From assembly GCF_025562755.1 (NCBI RefSeq), contig NZ_CP103300.1, positions 2,615,001 through 2,679,000 of the forward strand: DNA of 64,000 bases, written 5' to 3'. Position 1 is the stretch's first letter, and each line of letters opens with the position of its first letter. Below, in pieces: positions 27,199 to 35,111 of this stretch. Source of the DNA: Endozoicomonas euniceicola. Its GTDB lineage: Bacteria; Pseudomonadota; Gammaproteobacteria; Pseudomonadales; Endozoicomonadaceae. The notes under the pieces are model-generated. The model made no database searches. It was given only the letters and a program-made list of their open reading frames with translations, and was not told the origin of the DNA. Made by a program: the position numbers and the translations under genes.

Positions 27199-28062
27199 TT
27201 ATTCAATGTTCTGAATCTGTTCTCTCATCTGTTCGATTAATACCTTGAGGTTCACCGCACTCTGGGTCAGTCCGGCATTGATCGACTTGGACGACAACGT
27301 GTTGGCTTCACGGTTCAGTTCCTGCATCAGGAAATCCAGCCTACGACCAATGCCGCCTTTTTTGTCCAGTGTTCGCTTTACTTCCAGGATATGAGTATCA
27401 AGACGATCCAGTTCTTCATCAACGTCCATCTTCTGGGCAAGAATAATCATTTCCTGCTCCAGACGCTCAGGATCAAGCTCTGCTTTAGCTTCTTCCAGAC
27501 GATCCAGAATTTTCTGTCTCTGAGCTTCAATCAGCTCAGGCAGAACACCACGGATCGTACTGACCTCTTCGCTGATGCCATCCAGCCGGGTCAGCACAAA
27601 CTGCTTCAGTTCGGCGCCCTCACGCTGGCGCATGTTAATCAGCTGAGTAATCGCCTGTTCAAATGCCTTCAGGGCTGCTGCATGCACAGGCGCCAGATTG
27701 GTTTCTTGGTTCTCCATCACGCCCGGCCAGCGCAGGATTTCCAGCGGATTAACACCTGAAGCGTTGATGAACCAGGTTTCAACCTTGTTAACGGCGCTTT
27801 GCACATCTTCCAGAACCGCTTCATTCAGGTTCAGCTTCTGTGCACCTTCAGCCAGCTGCAATCTCAGACTGCATTCAATCTTGCCGCGATTCAGCTGCCT
27901 GCGCAGAATTTCACGCAACCCCGGTTCAATTTCGCGAGCCTGTTCCGGCAATCGAAAATGCGGTTCAAGGTAGCGATGGTTAACAGAACGAATTTCCCAC
28001 ACCAGACTGCCCCAGTCATCCTGGACTTGAACACGGGCAAAAGCGGTCATACTGGAAGTCAT
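27199..28062 (-). CDS. yicC: YicC family endoribonuclease
   Basis: YicC-family proteins are RNases implicated in small-RNA decay. The 287-aa protein begins MTSSMTAFARV, the conserved N-terminus, followed by EIRSVNHRYLEPHFRLPE. The C-terminal DUF1732 part reads KKGGIGRRLDFLMQELNREANTL with SKSINAGLTQSAVNLKVLIEQMREQIQNIE at the end. These are diagnostic. It is normally next to rph, but an IS605 element and a membrane-protein gene now separate the two; gmk lies immediately downstream. Confidence 0.95.
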   Translation of the reverse strand: MTSSMTAFARVQVQDDWGSLVWEIRSVNHRYLEPHFRLPEQAREIEPGLREILRRQLNRGKIECSLRLQLAEGAQKLNLNEAVLEDVQSAVNKVETWFINASGVNPLEILRWPGVMENQETNLAPVHAAALKAFEQAITQLINMRQREGAELKQFVLTRLDGISEEVSTIRGVLPELIEAQRQKILDRLEEAKAELDPERLEQEMIILAQKMDVDEELDRLDTHILEVKRTLDKKGGIGRRLDFLMQELNREANTLSSKSINAGLTQSAVNLKVLIEQMREQIQNIE

Positions 28063-28110
28063 AAAAAAACTCTTTTCGTACAGTTGTACTCAACCATGAG
28101 GGTGAGCAAA

Positions 28111-28152
28111 CAAAAGATTAACCCTCTCCGGAAGGGATGACACAATCTTTTG
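28111..28152. repeat. Inverted repeat abutting the IS right end
   Basis: CAAAAGATT at 28111-28119 pairs with AATCTTTTG at 28144-28152, and CCCT pairs with AGGG inside the loop. It lies upstream of yicC and directly next to the inferred IS605 right end. It may be the single-strand-forming insertion target or a yicC leader structure. Confidence 0.55.
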
Positions 28153-28153
28153 C

Positions 28154-28350
28154 AGTGACTGCTCCCCACCCTATCGGGTGAGGCTTCTGATTTCTTAGGC
28201 AGCAACCGACAGTCTGCCGGATTTACGCAAGCCTCCATCAGCAGAAACGGACAGTCCTTCCGCCTTTAATTTCAATATGCCTTGCTTCTTGATATTGCGA
28301 GCTGCATTAATATCCCGGTCATGGATAGCACCACAGCTACACTCCCATGA
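28154..28350 (-). ncRNA. Candidate omega/reRNA at the tnpB 3-prime end
   Basis: In IS605 elements the TnpB guide RNA spans the 3-prime part of tnpB and the right end of the element. Here the right-end hairpin at 28167-28180 and the 3-prime end of tnpB occupy the correct place. The guide would be read from the flank beyond 28154. The 5-prime limit is not visible; the range given is an estimate. Confidence 0.35.
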
Positions 28351-29367
28351 TCGGATTCTCAATGGCATTTTTTCCTGTTTCAAATCGCAGACTGAGCAAG
28401 TTTTAGAGGATGCAAACCACTGGTCTATCTTCACCAGATGTTTACCTTCCTGCTTTGCCTTGTATTCGAGTTTGGTTATCAGTGAGTGCCAGCCAGCATC
28501 AACAATAGAACGAGCAAGACGCTTGTTCTTGAGCATGTTTTTAACTTTCAGTGTCTCCACAATCACCGCTTGGTTTTCGTCGATGAGTTGTTTTGATAGC
28601 TTATGCTGAAAATCATTACGGGCAAAGGCTACACGCTCATGCGCCTTTGCCACCAATAAACGGGCTTTGTGCCTACCTTTTGAGCCTTTCTTGCAGCGAG
28701 ATAGAGCCTGTTGTTTTCTTTTCAGGTTACGTTGGGCTTTTTTCAGAAAGCGAGGATTGCCAGTCTTATGGCCGGTACTGGTGATAGCCAGATCAGTAAT
28801 CCCCATATCAACACCGACAACCTGATTAGCTTCAAGATTATCAATCTGTTTTGGTTGTTCCTGGGTATCATCAGCCAATATGGAGGCAAAATACTTGCCG
28901 GTTAGCGTTCTGCTCAGGGTGATAGACTTCACCTTACCCACTATTTCACGATGCACTTTAGCCCTTATGGGCTTGCACTTGGGGATTTTTATCCAGTTAT
29001 CGCCCACAGAGACAGACGTACAATGGTAGCTACTTTGCTTGCCATGCTTTTTCTTGAAGCGAGGAAATCTTGCCTGCAATTTGGGATTGAAAAAGTTTTG
29101 AAAGGCCGTATCCAGATTGATAGTGGCCTGTTGCAGTGCAATAGAGTCAGCGTTTTTCAGCCATGAGTACTTTCGGCTTTTCTTGGCTTTTGCCAGCAAG
29201 GGCTTCAGGTGTTTTTTGGGAGAAAGGCTCTGCCCACGAACCTTGTAATAATGAACCTTAATAGCCAGGGCCTTGTTCCATACGAACCGCACAGCATCAA
29301 ACTGACGGTCGAGAAATTCCGCCTGCTCTGATGTTGGATAGATTCGTACTTTGGTGGCTCTCAGCAT
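28195..29367 (-). CDS. tnpB: TnpB RNA-guided nuclease (IS605 OrfB)
   Basis: The 390-aa protein is an intact TnpB, the ancestor-type relative of Cas12 nucleases. The RuvC residues are present: D187 in GVDMGITDLA, E271 in VIVETLKVKNML and Asp in the HDRDINAARNI box. The zinc ribbon has CSVC (324-327) and CSC (343-345). The N-terminal OrfB HTH part includes LDRQFDAVRFVWN and FPRFKKKHGKQSS. Length is normal, and no frameshift is present. It is transcribed away from tnpA with a spacer of about 65 bases between the two starts. Confidence 0.96.
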   Translation of the reverse strand: MLRATKVRIYPTSEQAEFLDRQFDAVRFVWNKALAIKVHYYKVRGQSLSPKKHLKPLLAKAKKSRKYSWLKNADSIALQQATINLDTAFQNFFNPKLQARFPRFKKKHGKQSSYHCTSVSVGDNWIKIPKCKPIRAKVHREIVGKVKSITLSRTLTGKYFASILADDTQEQPKQIDNLEANQVVGVDMGITDLAITSTGHKTGNPRFLKKAQRNLKRKQQALSRCKKGSKGRHKARLLVAKAHERVAFARNDFQHKLSKQLIDENQAVIVETLKVKNMLKNKRLARSIVDAGWHSLITKLEYKAKQEGKHLVKIDQWFASSKTCSVCDLKQEKMPLRIRSWECSCGAIHDRDINAARNIKKQGILKLKAEGLSVSADGGLRKSGRLSVAA

Positions 29368-29432
29368 GGAATGTTATTTCAGTGCTCATTAATATAAGCT
29401 TTATATTACAGGTATTTGAAAGAGGTTTTCAA

Positions 29433-29861
29433 GTGAGCACACACAATAAAGATTTGCTTAAAGGGTATCTTCGCAAACGACATAGCGTTACCAAGCTGGT
29501 TGTTCATTTGGTGTTCACGACAAAGTACAGACGAAAGCTTTTTGATGGCTATATGATCAAGCAGTTACGGGAGTCGTTCGAGAGTGCATGTGAAAAACTG
29601 GAATGCCAGTTACTTGAAATGGATGGCGAAAAAGATCACGTACACCTGTTGGTGGCCTACCCACCAAAACTGGCTATCAGTGTCATGGTAAATAATCTCA
29701 AATCAACATCATCAAGACGGTTGCGAATGCTGAATACCCACCTTACTGCTCAGAGCAAAGCAGGCTTAATGTGGTCAAGGTCTTACTTTGCTTGCAGTGC
29801 TGGCGGTGCAACTATCGAGACTCTGAAGGACTACGTTAATAGCCAGAGTACACCAGATTGA
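29433..29861 (+). CDS. tnpA: IS200/IS605 transposase TnpA (Y1 HUH)
   Basis: TnpA is a single-strand transposase. From GTG 29433, with AGAGG about seven bases upstream, it has 142 aa; the frame extends to 29331 but that part is not family-like and overlaps the start of tnpB. LVFTTKYRRKLF is the N-terminal block. KDHVHLLVAYPP contains the HxH metal site. NNLKSTSSRRLR and WSRSYFACSAGG follow, and the final helix TLKDYVNSQ carries the catalytic Tyr. All key residues are intact, so the element may be active. Confidence 0.95.
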   Translation: MSTHNKDLLKGYLRKRHSVTKLVVHLVFTTKYRRKLFDGYMIKQLRESFESACEKLECQLLEMDGEKDHVHLLVAYPPKLAISVMVNNLKSTSSRRLRMLNTHLTAQSKAGLMWSRSYFACSAGGATIETLKDYVNSQSTPD

Positions 29862-30005
29862 TGGCGGAAGGCTCTGCGCCTTCCCGTCTTATATCCCCGC
29901 CCGCATTGGGCGAGGGTTTACAACGATTTTGCTAACCCGCCCGGCGGGGAGGATGTCAATAGTCACTAATCATGGAAACCATCTCCAAACCTGAAGGAGG
30001 TTCAT

Positions 30006-31136
30006 TCAGTTTTCAGGATAAAATATTTTCAATTCAGGCAAAGAAGGAATAAATATACTTTGCATTGTTTCATGTGCGGTTGCATTGACTTTAACAAACC
30101 TGTTCAACGAAGCAAGCCATGAAGTCACCATTAACGGAAGTCCGGCAGCCACTATTGTGGTTAAGCCTTTGTTGACAGAGAACATTGCAGGAGCTTGAGA
30201 TAATGCAGCAGCTATGCTCCCGGTTAACGCTATGATAGCGACTCCGGCTCCGGCTCCAACTGCGGCTAAGGTTAAGGCTTCGGCGTTGCATACGACTCCG
30301 ACTAAGGCTGGGTATAATATTGAGTTTCCGGCTCCGAAAAAGGCTCCGACTCCAGGGCTGGGTATGGTTATGGGTATAGGTATTATAGGTATGGGTATGA
30401 CTCCGTATTTGGCTACGGCTGTAGCTACGACTAAAGCTCCGGCTTCGGCTACGGCTACAGCTACGGCTACGGCTCCAGCTTGTTCCAGGTTACTTACCTC
30501 ATCCAGACTTTGAAGAAAAAGATAAAAAAACGTAGAAATCAGTGCCGTACCTGCCGAGGTGATCATCACAGCTTCTGGGCTGTAATGAAATGCCTGCCTG
30601 ATCTCATGCCATTGAAAGAGACTTATCATTACCATGATGGTTGATGCTACACCAAACAGCACATAGGCGGCCATTGAGTTTGTTTGATTTGATTCAGCTG
30701 AGTAATGAGCAGCCGTGTCTGCCATCATTTGCGCTACATGCGGGTAAATCATATAGGTCACCGCCCAGCGCATATTGAGAGCTGACAACTTGGGAAACTC
30801 GGGTAAATTAAGAATACAAACTGCCATGCCCGCGAAAAACGCCGTATTCAGATGCGACCAGACTTTTATGTTACCTGTTGGCCATTGAGATTTAATCAGA
30901 TAGAGAAAGCTTGTGAGCTCCGGTGCAAAGTGCAGACAAAAAACTCTGCCCTGATCCCCGGGCGTTCTAACGACTTTATGACAGATGAATTCCAGCCCTG
31001 CAGAAAAAACAGCCCCGTTGAGCAGTACAAGCGCACTGTCCTGAGCAAAATGCTCGTCAATAAACTCTCCGTCATACGCTTTCGCCACAGGGGCGAATAT
31101 TATCACGAATATAAACGACCAATGCTTTATGCGCAC
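30006..31136 (-). CDS. Multi-pass membrane protein with Ala/Val-rich repetitive core
   Basis: No family is recognised. The 376-aa protein starts with a signal-like segment (WSFIFVIIFAPVAKAYDG). Hydrophobic segments lie at about 40-55, 98-115, 158-178, 190-210 and several toward the C-terminus. Between about 215 and 265 the sequence is low-complexity: alternating Ala/Val (AVAVAVAVAEAG), then a run of Pro/Ile alternations (VIPIPIIPIPITIP). The DNA there is made of GGCTACGGCTAC-type and GGTATGGGTATA-type short repeats. No ribosome site is obvious. It lies between the IS element and divergent rph. Confidence 0.55.
   Translation of the reverse strand: MRIKHWSFIFVIIFAPVAKAYDGEFIDEHFAQDSALVLLNGAVFSAGLEFICHKVVRTPGDQGRVFCLHFAPELTSFLYLIKSQWPTGNIKVWSHLNTAFFAGMAVCILNLPEFPKLSALNMRWAVTYMIYPHVAQMMADTAAHYSAESNQTNSMAAYVLFGVASTIMVMISLFQWHEIRQAFHYSPEAVMITSAGTALISTFFYLFLQSLDEVSNLEQAGAVAVAVAVAEAGALVVATAVAKYGVIPIPIIPIPITIPSPGVGAFFGAGNSILYPALVGVVCNAEALTLAAVGAGAGVAIIALTGSIAAALSQAPAMFSVNKGLTTIVAAGLPLMVTSWLASLNRFVKVNATAHETMQSIFIPSLPELKIFYPEN
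30359..30482. repeat. Hexamer-type low-complexity repeats inside a coding region
   Basis: Two adjacent arrays: GGTATG/GGTATA/GGTATT units at about 30359-30401, then GCTACG/GCTACA units at about 30411-30482. They encode the Ile-Pro and Ala-Val alternations of the membrane protein. Such arrays can change copy number by slippage without loss of frame when whole hexamers are gained or lost. Confidence 0.7.
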
Positions 31137-31381
31137 AATATCAGATACCCGTAATTTGATGACGTTTCCGCTGTCTGTGGTTAGTACTCTGCATGTATTT
31201 CAGGGTGCGGGCACACGATCCAGAGTAACTGTTAGCTGCCAACCTCAATTCTTCGTCCTACGATAAGGAAGGAGGCATATCCGGGCCAGAGGCCGAACGC
31301 ACACTGAAAATTGTTAATGACAAACCCTGAAAAGGCAAGGTCGTGATAAAGAACGCTGCTAGCCTTCCTAACAGTCTGAGT

Positions 31382-31387
31382 TATAAT
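31382..31387 (+). promoter_or_regulatory. Possible -10 box for rph
   Basis: TATAAT lies 37 bases upstream of the rph start codon. The -35 region at the right distance (about 31359-31364) is poor, so this is a weak promoter call based on the -10 alone. Confidence 0.35.
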
Positions 31388-31423
31388 CTCGCCTTTCCAT
31401 TTCCGGCGGTAAAAGGTAATACC

Positions 31424-32140
31424 ATGCGTCCAAGCGGCAGAACAGCTGATCAACTGCGTGAAGTTAAAATCACCCGAGAGTACACCATGCACGCTGAAGG
31501 CTCAGTGTTGGTGGAGTTCGGAAATACCAAGGTTATTTGTACTGCATCTGTCGATAGAGGGGTTCCACGTTTCCTGAAAGGCTCCGGACAGGGCTGGGTA
31601 ACGGCAGAGTATGGCATGCTGCCTCGTTCCACCACCGAGCGTATGGGTCGTGAAGCGGCTCGTGGCAAGCAGGGTGGCCGTACTCTGGAAATCCAGCGCC
31701 TGATTGGCCGCTCCCTGCGGGCTGCCGTTGATATGAAAAAGCTGGGTGAAAACACCATCAATATTGATTGTGATGTGATTCAGGCTGACGGTGGTACCCG
31801 TACTGCTTCTATTACCGGTGCCTGCGTAGCCCTGGTTGATGCCATTCGTCACATGCAGCGCAGGAAGATGATCAAGACTGACCCATTTGTTCAGCTGATC
31901 GCTTCAGTATCCGTTGGCATGTACAAAGGCAGCCCTGTTCTGGATCTGGACTACCCGGAAGATTCCAACGCAGACACCGATATGAACGTTGTGATGACTG
32001 AAGAAGGTGGCTTTATTGAAATTCAGGGTACCGCTGAAGCCGCTCCATTCAGCCAGAACGAAATGACCGCCATGCTGGCGCTGGCGAAGTCCGGCATTGA
32101 TGAACTGGTGGTTTTGCAGAAGAAGGCACTGAACGAGTAA
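31424..32140 (+). CDS. rph: Ribonuclease PH
   Basis: RNase PH is a phosphorolytic 3-prime exoribonuclease that trims tRNA precursors. From ATG 31424 the protein has 238 aa and starts MRPSGRTADQLREVKITREY, the family N-terminus; the frame continues upstream to 31343 without a ribosome site. CTASVDRGVPRFLKGSGQGWVTAEYGMLPRST and RTLEIQRLIGRSLRAAVD are signature blocks. The DCDVIQADGGTRTASITGA segment contains phosphate-binding and active-site residues. It normally neighbours yicC and pyrE; both are on this contig but displaced by inserted genes. Confidence 0.97.
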   Translation: MRPSGRTADQLREVKITREYTMHAEGSVLVEFGNTKVICTASVDRGVPRFLKGSGQGWVTAEYGMLPRSTTERMGREAARGKQGGRTLEIQRLIGRSLRAAVDMKKLGENTINIDCDVIQADGGTRTASITGACVALVDAIRHMQRRKMIKTDPFVQLIASVSVGMYKGSPVLDLDYPEDSNADTDMNVVMTEEGGFIEIQGTAEAAPFSQNEMTAMLALAKSGIDELVVLQKKALNE

Positions 32141-32232
32141 TTTCAGTGGCCTGCATCAGACTGGCTGTTCCGGCCAGCCTGATCTCCAAAGGCATTTCCC
32201 TATCGTAGGTATTTCGAATAAACGATCCGGGT

Positions 32233-32871
32233 TTATGATGGATCGCCGGTTTCACCCGACTTATCCGCAAAATAGTTATCAAGATCAATGGCTGGCAAGT
32301 CATCAATAAAACTAGCTATGAAGGCTGGCTTATAGTGGCCGGTACTCGTGGACGGCTCCTCGACGCTAGTCTGGGTCACAGTGGTTAAAGCGGTACAAGG
32401 CATGCGTTGTGTAATAACCACAGCACCGCCCAGAGGTGATGTAATGGTACTCATGGTGGTTCTGGCAGAGGACCGAGTGACTGCCGTTACCACGCCTGCA
32501 GACTCTATCTGAGAGTGTATCGTAGTGGCTGTTGAGTCAGCATGCTTCTTTCTCATATGTCTGGTGAGAGATGATGGAGCTGAATAGCCCTCCCCACAGA
32601 CAGCGCAGTTATACCGCCTTTTCTCATGAACTCCTGTTATGTGCCTGATTAAGTCAGGACGTCGCGTAAACACCTTACCGCATTCCTGACAATCATGCCC
32701 CAACCCAGTATGAATTATCATGTGATCCCTAAGGTTACGCTCCCTGGAAAAGGCACGTCCGCAGTACTGACAAACAAAAGGCGCTTCACCTGTATGAGTA
32801 CGAATATGCTCAGTTAGCAAGCCTTTCGCTCTAAGCTCTTTATTGCATATGTGACAAATATGACCTGGCAC
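32233..32871 (-). CDS. Four-finger C2H2 zinc-finger protein of eukaryotic type
   Basis: From GTG 32871 (AAGGAG six bases upstream) the product has 212 aa; a GTG at 32901 would add ten. Four classical C2H2 fingers run in tandem: C6-C9-H22-H26, C34-C37-H50-H54, C61-C64-H77-H82 and C89-C92-H105-H110. The first linker is TGEAPF, close to the eukaryotic TGEKPF consensus. Base-contact positions (-1, 2, 3, 6) are A/G/L/E, R/R/N/D, R/P/D/R and A/S/S/R. A Ser/Thr-rich tail (111-180) ends in an acidic-hydrophobic segment around FIDDLPAIDLDNYF. Arrays of this kind are typical of animal transcription factors and differ from the single-finger bacterial Ros/MucR type. Transfer from a eukaryote or a nuclear-targeted effector role is inference. 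The gene faces rph convergently. Confidence 0.85.
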   Translation of the reverse strand: MPGHICHICNKELRAKGLLTEHIRTHTGEAPFVCQYCGRAFSRERNLRDHMIIHTGLGHDCQECGKVFTRRPDLIRHITGVHEKRRYNCAVCGEGYSAPSSLTRHMRKKHADSTATTIHSQIESAGVVTAVTRSSARTTMSTITSPLGGAVVITQRMPCTALTTVTQTSVEEPSTSTGHYKPAFIASFIDDLPAIDLDNYFADKSGETGDPS

Positions 32872-33112
32872 AACAAACTCCTTTAGTGGCTGTTCCCCCA
32901 CATGAAAAGGCTGTCAAAAAAGGGCGTGAGCACTGAGATAAACCAACATCATCGTTCCCGCAAAGACGGCTGTCGTGGAGAAGGGAGCACCACGAACAGT
33001 CAGCAATTCCCGATGAATGCCGTAGGCCTTGGTTCTTGTGCTATCCATCTTCATCCAGACAGCAAAGCTGCACAATGCCGCTATGGATGCAGATGACCAC
33101 TTCAGCGGCAGC

Positions 33113-34069
33113 TTAACCAGATGGCCTGATTATTTTTTGAATCTCTTCCTTATTGATATTATCGCCAGTAACCAATACTGCCAGCACATCAATCACTTTT
33201 TTTACATCATGACCGGTCAAAGCGTTGTACAGGGTTTTCATAGCTACATAGCCAATCTGGAAGGCGTCCTGAACAACCAGACCCTGTATCACTCCTTTTT
33301 TCAGGAAGCTAACAAGCGCATCACTGGAATCAAAGCCAACCACCTTGATTTTGCCAGCCAGCCCCAGACTGTCCACCGCTGAAGCCACTCCCAGGGTACT
33401 GGCTTCGTTGGTTGCATACACAGCTGACAGATCAGGATTCGCGCGAATAATATCCATCGTCTGGTTCATTGCCCGCTGTGGGTCGCCTTCAGAATACAAA
33501 GGGCTCAGAACGTTAATCGCCGGATACTTCCTTTTCATTTGCTTAGTAAAGCCGTCAACGCGATCAGCGGCCGTCATCGTACCGGCATTGTGAGCCACTA
33601 CTGCAACTTTGCCCTTGCTTCCCAGAAGACCTTCCACAGCGTCAGCAGCCATAGCACCAGCAGCCTTATTGTCAGTGGCAACAAACGACACCGGGATATC
33701 CGAGTTTACGCTGGAGTCGAAGGTGACAACCGGCACCTTCTGAGCATGAGCGCGTTCAACCGAGGGCAGCAGCGCATTGCTGTCCAGTGCGGCCAGAAGC
33801 AGGCCATCCGGCTTTTGGGTCAGAATGTTTTCAACCAGCTGCACCTGCTGAGCGATCTGGGTTTCATCGGAAGGGCCGACGAAGCTGGTTTTTACATTCA
33901 GCTCTCTGGCGGCCGTGTCGGAACCCGCTTTAACCGTTTGCCAGAACTCAAGCATGAACCCTTTGCTGACAACCGGTATATAAAACTTTTCTTTGGCAAC
34001 TGAAATCACCGATGCCGCCATGAGTCCTGCGGATAAAAGCAAAGGGATTGTCAAAGTGCGAAGATTCAT
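33113..34069 (-). CDS. Sugar ABC transporter substrate-binding protein (RbsB type)
   Basis: This is the periplasmic binding protein of a ribose-type importer. From ATG 34069 (AAGGG upstream) it has 318 aa with a signal peptide (LTIPLLLSAGLMAASVISVA). The mature part has FYIPVVSKGFMLEFWQTVKAG at the first strand, ALDSNALLPSVERA, VVTFDSSVNSDIPVSFVATDN and KVVGFDSSDALVSFLKKG near the hinge, all typical of Peripla_BP_4 proteins. A longer frame to 34132 overlaps the permease gene and lacks a ribosome site. It is the last gene of the aldolase-ATPase-permease-binding protein operon. L-fucose or a related sugar is the probable ligand by context. Confidence 0.93.
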   Translation of the reverse strand: MNLRTLTIPLLLSAGLMAASVISVAKEKFYIPVVSKGFMLEFWQTVKAGSDTAARELNVKTSFVGPSDETQIAQQVQLVENILTQKPDGLLLAALDSNALLPSVERAHAQKVPVVTFDSSVNSDIPVSFVATDNKAAGAMAADAVEGLLGSKGKVAVVAHNAGTMTAADRVDGFTKQMKRKYPAINVLSPLYSEGDPQRAMNQTMDIIRANPDLSAVYATNEASTLGVASAVDSLGLAGKIKVVGFDSSDALVSFLKKGVIQGLVVQDAFQIGYVAMKTLYNALTGHDVKKVIDVLAVLVTGDNINKEEIQKIIRPSG

Positions 34070-34115
34070 GATGGTTCCCTTGTCGTTATTAATAATTAGT
34101 TCGTTAAAGGATGGC

Positions 34116-35111
34116 TTATCGCCGCTGCGCACGTTTGCGCTGGTTATCCAGAAAGACGGCTGCTACAACCACCACGCCCATTGCAACCATCTGCCAGAAC
34201 TGAGAGACCCCCGTCAGATTGAGGCCATTTTTCAGAACACTCATAATAAAAGCACCTGTCACCGTTCCCCAGATTGTGCCAACACCGCCACTCAGGCTGG
34301 TTCCACCGATGACAACCGCCGCAATGGCTTCCAGTTCATAACCGACACCGGCAGAAGGCTGGCCGGAGTTCAGGCGGGACGCGAGGATAATGCCGGCAAT
34401 GCCAGTCAGAAAGCCACAGACTGCGTAAACCATCAATTTGAAACGCTGAACGTTGATTCCAGACAGTCTTGAAGCTTCTTCATTGCTTCCAACCGCATAA
34501 ATATAACGGCCAAAAACAGTACGACGGAGGATGTATGCTGCCACCAGCGCAACCACAAACAGGAAGATCACCGGATAAGGAATAACGCCAAACAGCTTAC
34601 CTTGTGCCAGCATGCGGAATGCCGGGAAGTCGAGAAAGTAAATGGGGCGACCATCGGTGAATACCATGTTCAGCCCCCGAACCGACATCATCAGCCCCAG
34701 GGTAGCAATAAAAGACGGAATGCCCATTTTTGCCACCAGAACACCGTTCAACAGACCACAGAGCGTTGCAGCGGCAACACCAGCGGTCATGCACAGTATC
34801 AGAGGCACTCCGAAAGTCGCCGCAATACCGGCACAGACGCCTGAGAAAGCCATGACAGACCCCAGCGAAAGGTCAATCCCTCCGGTGACAATGACATAGG
34901 TTACACCAACCGCCATGATGCCAATCACCGCTGTCTGCAAGGCAATGGTCATCAGGTTGTCTATCGAAAAGAAGTAAGGACTGCCAACACTGAAAAAAGC
35001 GCAAAGCAATATAAGGCTCAGAAACGGTGCCAGCTTCATCAACAATTCGCGGTTGACGATAAAACCTGATGACTGTACCTGCTGTTTTTCTGTTTGTTCA
35101 TGCATAACCAT
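34116..35111 (-). CDS. Sugar ABC transporter permease (RbsC type)
   Basis: The 331-aa inner-membrane subunit forms the translocation channel. It has about eight to ten hydrophobic segments and the family blocks GVTYVIVTGGIDLSLGSVMAFSG and EASRLSGINVQRFKLMVYAVCGFLTGIAG, ending with LNSGQPSAGVGYELEAIAAVVIGGTSLSGG. The ATG at 35111 shares one base with the stop codon of the ATPase gene, so translation is coupled; GAAGG lies five bases upstream. An in-frame ATG six bases later is also possible. The next gene encodes the binding protein. Confidence 0.95.
   Translation of the reverse strand: MVMHEQTEKQQVQSSGFIVNRELLMKLAPFLSLILLCAFFSVGSPYFFSIDNLMTIALQTAVIGIMAVGVTYVIVTGGIDLSLGSVMAFSGVCAGIAATFGVPLILCMTAGVAAATLCGLLNGVLVAKMGIPSFIATLGLMMSVRGLNMVFTDGRPIYFLDFPAFRMLAQGKLFGVIPYPVIFLFVVALVAAYILRRTVFGRYIYAVGSNEEASRLSGINVQRFKLMVYAVCGFLTGIAGIILASRLNSGQPSAGVGYELEAIAAVVIGGTSLSGGVGTIWGTVTGAFIMSVLKNGLNLTGVSQFWQMVAMGVVVVAAVFLDNQRKRAQRR

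Larger units (their letters stand above)
28154..29954 (-). mobile_element. IS200/IS605-family insertion sequence with tnpA and tnpB
   Basis: A complete element of about 1.8 kb with divergent tnpA and tnpB. The tnpA-side end (left end) begins ATCCTCCCCGCCGGGCGGG on the minus strand, directly after TTGAC, the usual type of IS605 target. A hairpin CCCGCC/GGCGGG follows. The tnpB-side end carries the hairpin CACCC-TATC-GGGTG at 28167-28180 and stops near 28154. There is no target duplication, as expected for this peel-and-paste family. Ends are inferred by comparison with the family; a few bases of error are possible. Confidence 0.8.
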
